NCBI GenBank assembly: GCA_964519365.1
Contig: CAZFHP010000078.1
Coordinates: 1-5,736 of the forward strand
Reading direction: 5' to 3'
Length of the DNA: 5,736 nucleotides
From: CAZFHP01 sp964519365
GTDB lineage: Bacteria > Babelota > Babeliae > Babelales > RVW-14
Shown: in pieces, positions 4,744-5,736 of the stretch
Layout: the number at the start of each line of letters is the position of its first letter
How positions within the stretch are numbered: position 1 is the first letter of the stretch
Made by a program: the position numbers and the translations under genes
The notes under the pieces: model-generated
What the model saw: only the letters and a program-made list of their open reading frames with translations
Database searches by the model: none
Told to the model about the DNA's origin: nothing

Positions 4744-5736
4744 ATGTTTTTTTTTCTAAGCTTATTATTGGTGTGTTTGTCGTGTGATGTTCTTTCTGCA
4801 AGAGTTGGGATACAAGGGCATGTATTACGGGAAGATAAAATTTATACGATAACCCAAACCCAGACGACGATTGAGAAAAATAAAGATAATAATAAGGGTG
4901 CTTTGAGCCCTGTACAGGTGTCTGTTACCCCAGAACAGGTGGATAAGATAGTAGCGTATTCTCAGAACGAAGAACAAAAACAGGTGTTCGATAATTTTAT
5001 TGAGCAGAATAATCAAGCTCAAACGTATTTAAAGAACGAAATAGAACGTGTAGCTTCGCAACAAAATAATTTTGTTCGTGATTTAGAAGAAGCAAAGAAA
5101 GCGACCGCTGGGCTTACACATGCAGTAAGCGAGTGTGATAGTTTACATACGTTGCAGAATACGAAGTTTAAAGAAATTCAAGATTCTTTTCAAACGCTTG
5201 AAGTAGCAATACAGGATGTTGATAGTCGAAAAGCTTTAAAAAAATTAGAGAAGAAAGTTTTTCGGGCAATAGGTCGTGTGTCAGAAGATGTTATTGAAAA
5301 AATAGAAAATGCGAAAATAGCTGTAAAAAAAGACACAGGAGCTTCGAAAAAGCAGGATCCTGATTTGCATAACGTTATGCGGGAGCGCGAAAACAAGCAT
5401 GAACAAAAACTCAACTCGCTTGAAGTTTCGATAAAAGATCGTTTTGCTGCACTTGAAAAGGGGATTCAAGATAGCGATTGTCGAAAGACGTTACAAGATT
5501 TAGAGAAAACCGTTTTCGCAACGCTTGATAGAGATAAGCAAGAAAATTTGGGGACTCAAAAGAAGTTTGAAGAAGAATTTTCGGGTTTGGGCAAAACGAT
5601 TCAAGTGGTTCAAGAAGGGCAGAACTTGTGTGAGAAAAAACTGGGATCGCTCGAAGCGTCGATAACTGATCGTTTTGCGAATTTTGAAAAGATTCTTCGT
5701 GAGCATGGGAGCTCTGACAAAAATAAAAATGGCGTA
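4744..5736 (+). CDS. Secreted coiled-coil repeat protein, 3' end outside the window
   Basis: The frame is open for 331 codons from the ATG at 4744 to the last base with no stop, so the gene is partial. The N-terminus MFFFLSLLLVCLSCDVLSA is a signal peptide, though it lacks the usual basic residues; cleavage after residue 19 (LSA|R) or lipid attachment near C14 is possible. The rest is rich in Glu, Lys, Gln and Asn with spaced hydrophobics and few Pro, as expected for long helices or coiled coil. From about residue 137 it repeats: LEVAIQDVDSRK and LEKGIQDSDCRK, then KLNSLEVSIKDRF and KLGSLEASITDRF, with periods of about 85 and 77 residues. AAAGG (4730-4734) lies nine bases before 4744. An in-frame ATG at 4738 would add two residues but leaves only three bases of spacing. 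A cell-surface or exported structural role is inferred; no enzyme domain is seen. Confidence 0.85.
   Translation, partial: MFFFLSLLLVCLSCDVLSARVGIQGHVLREDKIYTITQTQTTIEKNKDNNKGALSPVQVSVTPEQVDKIVAYSQNEEQKQVFDNFIEQNNQAQTYLKNEIERVASQQNNFVRDLEEAKKATAGLTHAVSECDSLHTLQNTKFKEIQDSFQTLEVAIQDVDSRKALKKLEKKVFRAIGRVSEDVIEKIENAKIAVKKDTGASKKQDPDLHNVMRERENKHEQKLNSLEVSIKDRFAALEKGIQDSDCRKTLQDLEKTVFATLDRDKQENLGTQKKFEEEFSGLGKTIQVVQEGQNLCEKKLGSLEASITDRFANFEKILREHGSSDKNKNGV
5152..5736 (+). repeat. Long-period coding repeats in the coiled-coil protein
   Basis: Three units can be aligned: 5152-5406 (85 codons), 5407-5637 (77 codons) and 5638-5736 (cut by the window end). Units 2 and 3 share KL-SLE-SI-DRFA (5407 onward and 5638 onward). 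Units 1 and 2 share LE--IQD-D-RK--L--LEK-VF. The DNA is much more diverged than the protein pattern, so these are old duplications under selection rather than recent copies. Confidence 0.65.

Noticed and set aside
4825..5706. Several - strand frames of 60-74 codons opposite the coiled-coil gene
   Set aside because: Their Phe/Leu/Ser-rich translations are the complement of Lys/Glu-rich codons; the 331-codon + strand frame with signal peptide and repeats explains the region.

Overview
The window reads as a gene-dense, AT-rich bacterial chromosome segment with short intergenic gaps, an encoded tRNA 3' CCA, Shine-Dalgarno sites and sigma70-like promoters. GNTTVGGTL/VTGATTL tandem repeats, two DUF4143-type ATPases and small secreted proteins of unknown family recall the reduced genomes of intracellular bacteria such as Candidatus Dependentiae (TM6/Babeliae). 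That placement is an inference from protein style, not from any marker gene.

Layout, left to right. (1) 1-843 (+): the 3' part of a repeat-rich surface or fibre-like protein. Its repeat homology continues upstream of the first usable start codon and runs into an in-frame TAA at 16-18, so the gene looks broken or joined to foreign sequence at the window edge. It ends at a strong intrinsic terminator (878-911). (2) 1023-2213 (+): an ATPase of the AAA_14 + DUF4143 type, with a candidate promoter and a perfect 16-bp palindrome in its leader. (3) 2238-2474 (-): a small two-helix membrane protein. (4) 2522-2595 (+): tRNA-Gln(CTG). (5) 2659-3840 (-): a second AAA_14 + DUF4143 ATPase, paralogous to the first and facing it. 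An 11-bp perfect inverted repeat overlaps its candidate promoter. (6) 3981-4625 (-): a secreted or lipid-anchored protein of unknown family with a Pro-rich linker and a C-terminal amphipathic helix. (7) 4744 to the window end (+): the 5' part of a secreted, coiled-coil-rich repeat protein. It stays open through the last base and is transcribed divergently from gene 6.

No metabolic operon is visible. The common thread is cell-envelope or secreted proteins (genes 1, 3, 6, 7) plus two copies of an ATPase family whose cellular role is not established. The observations most worth following are the paralogous ATPase pair with related inverted-repeat sites at both promoters, and the apparent break in the repeat protein. 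I found no CRISPR array, transposase, integrase, attachment site or clear defence cassette.
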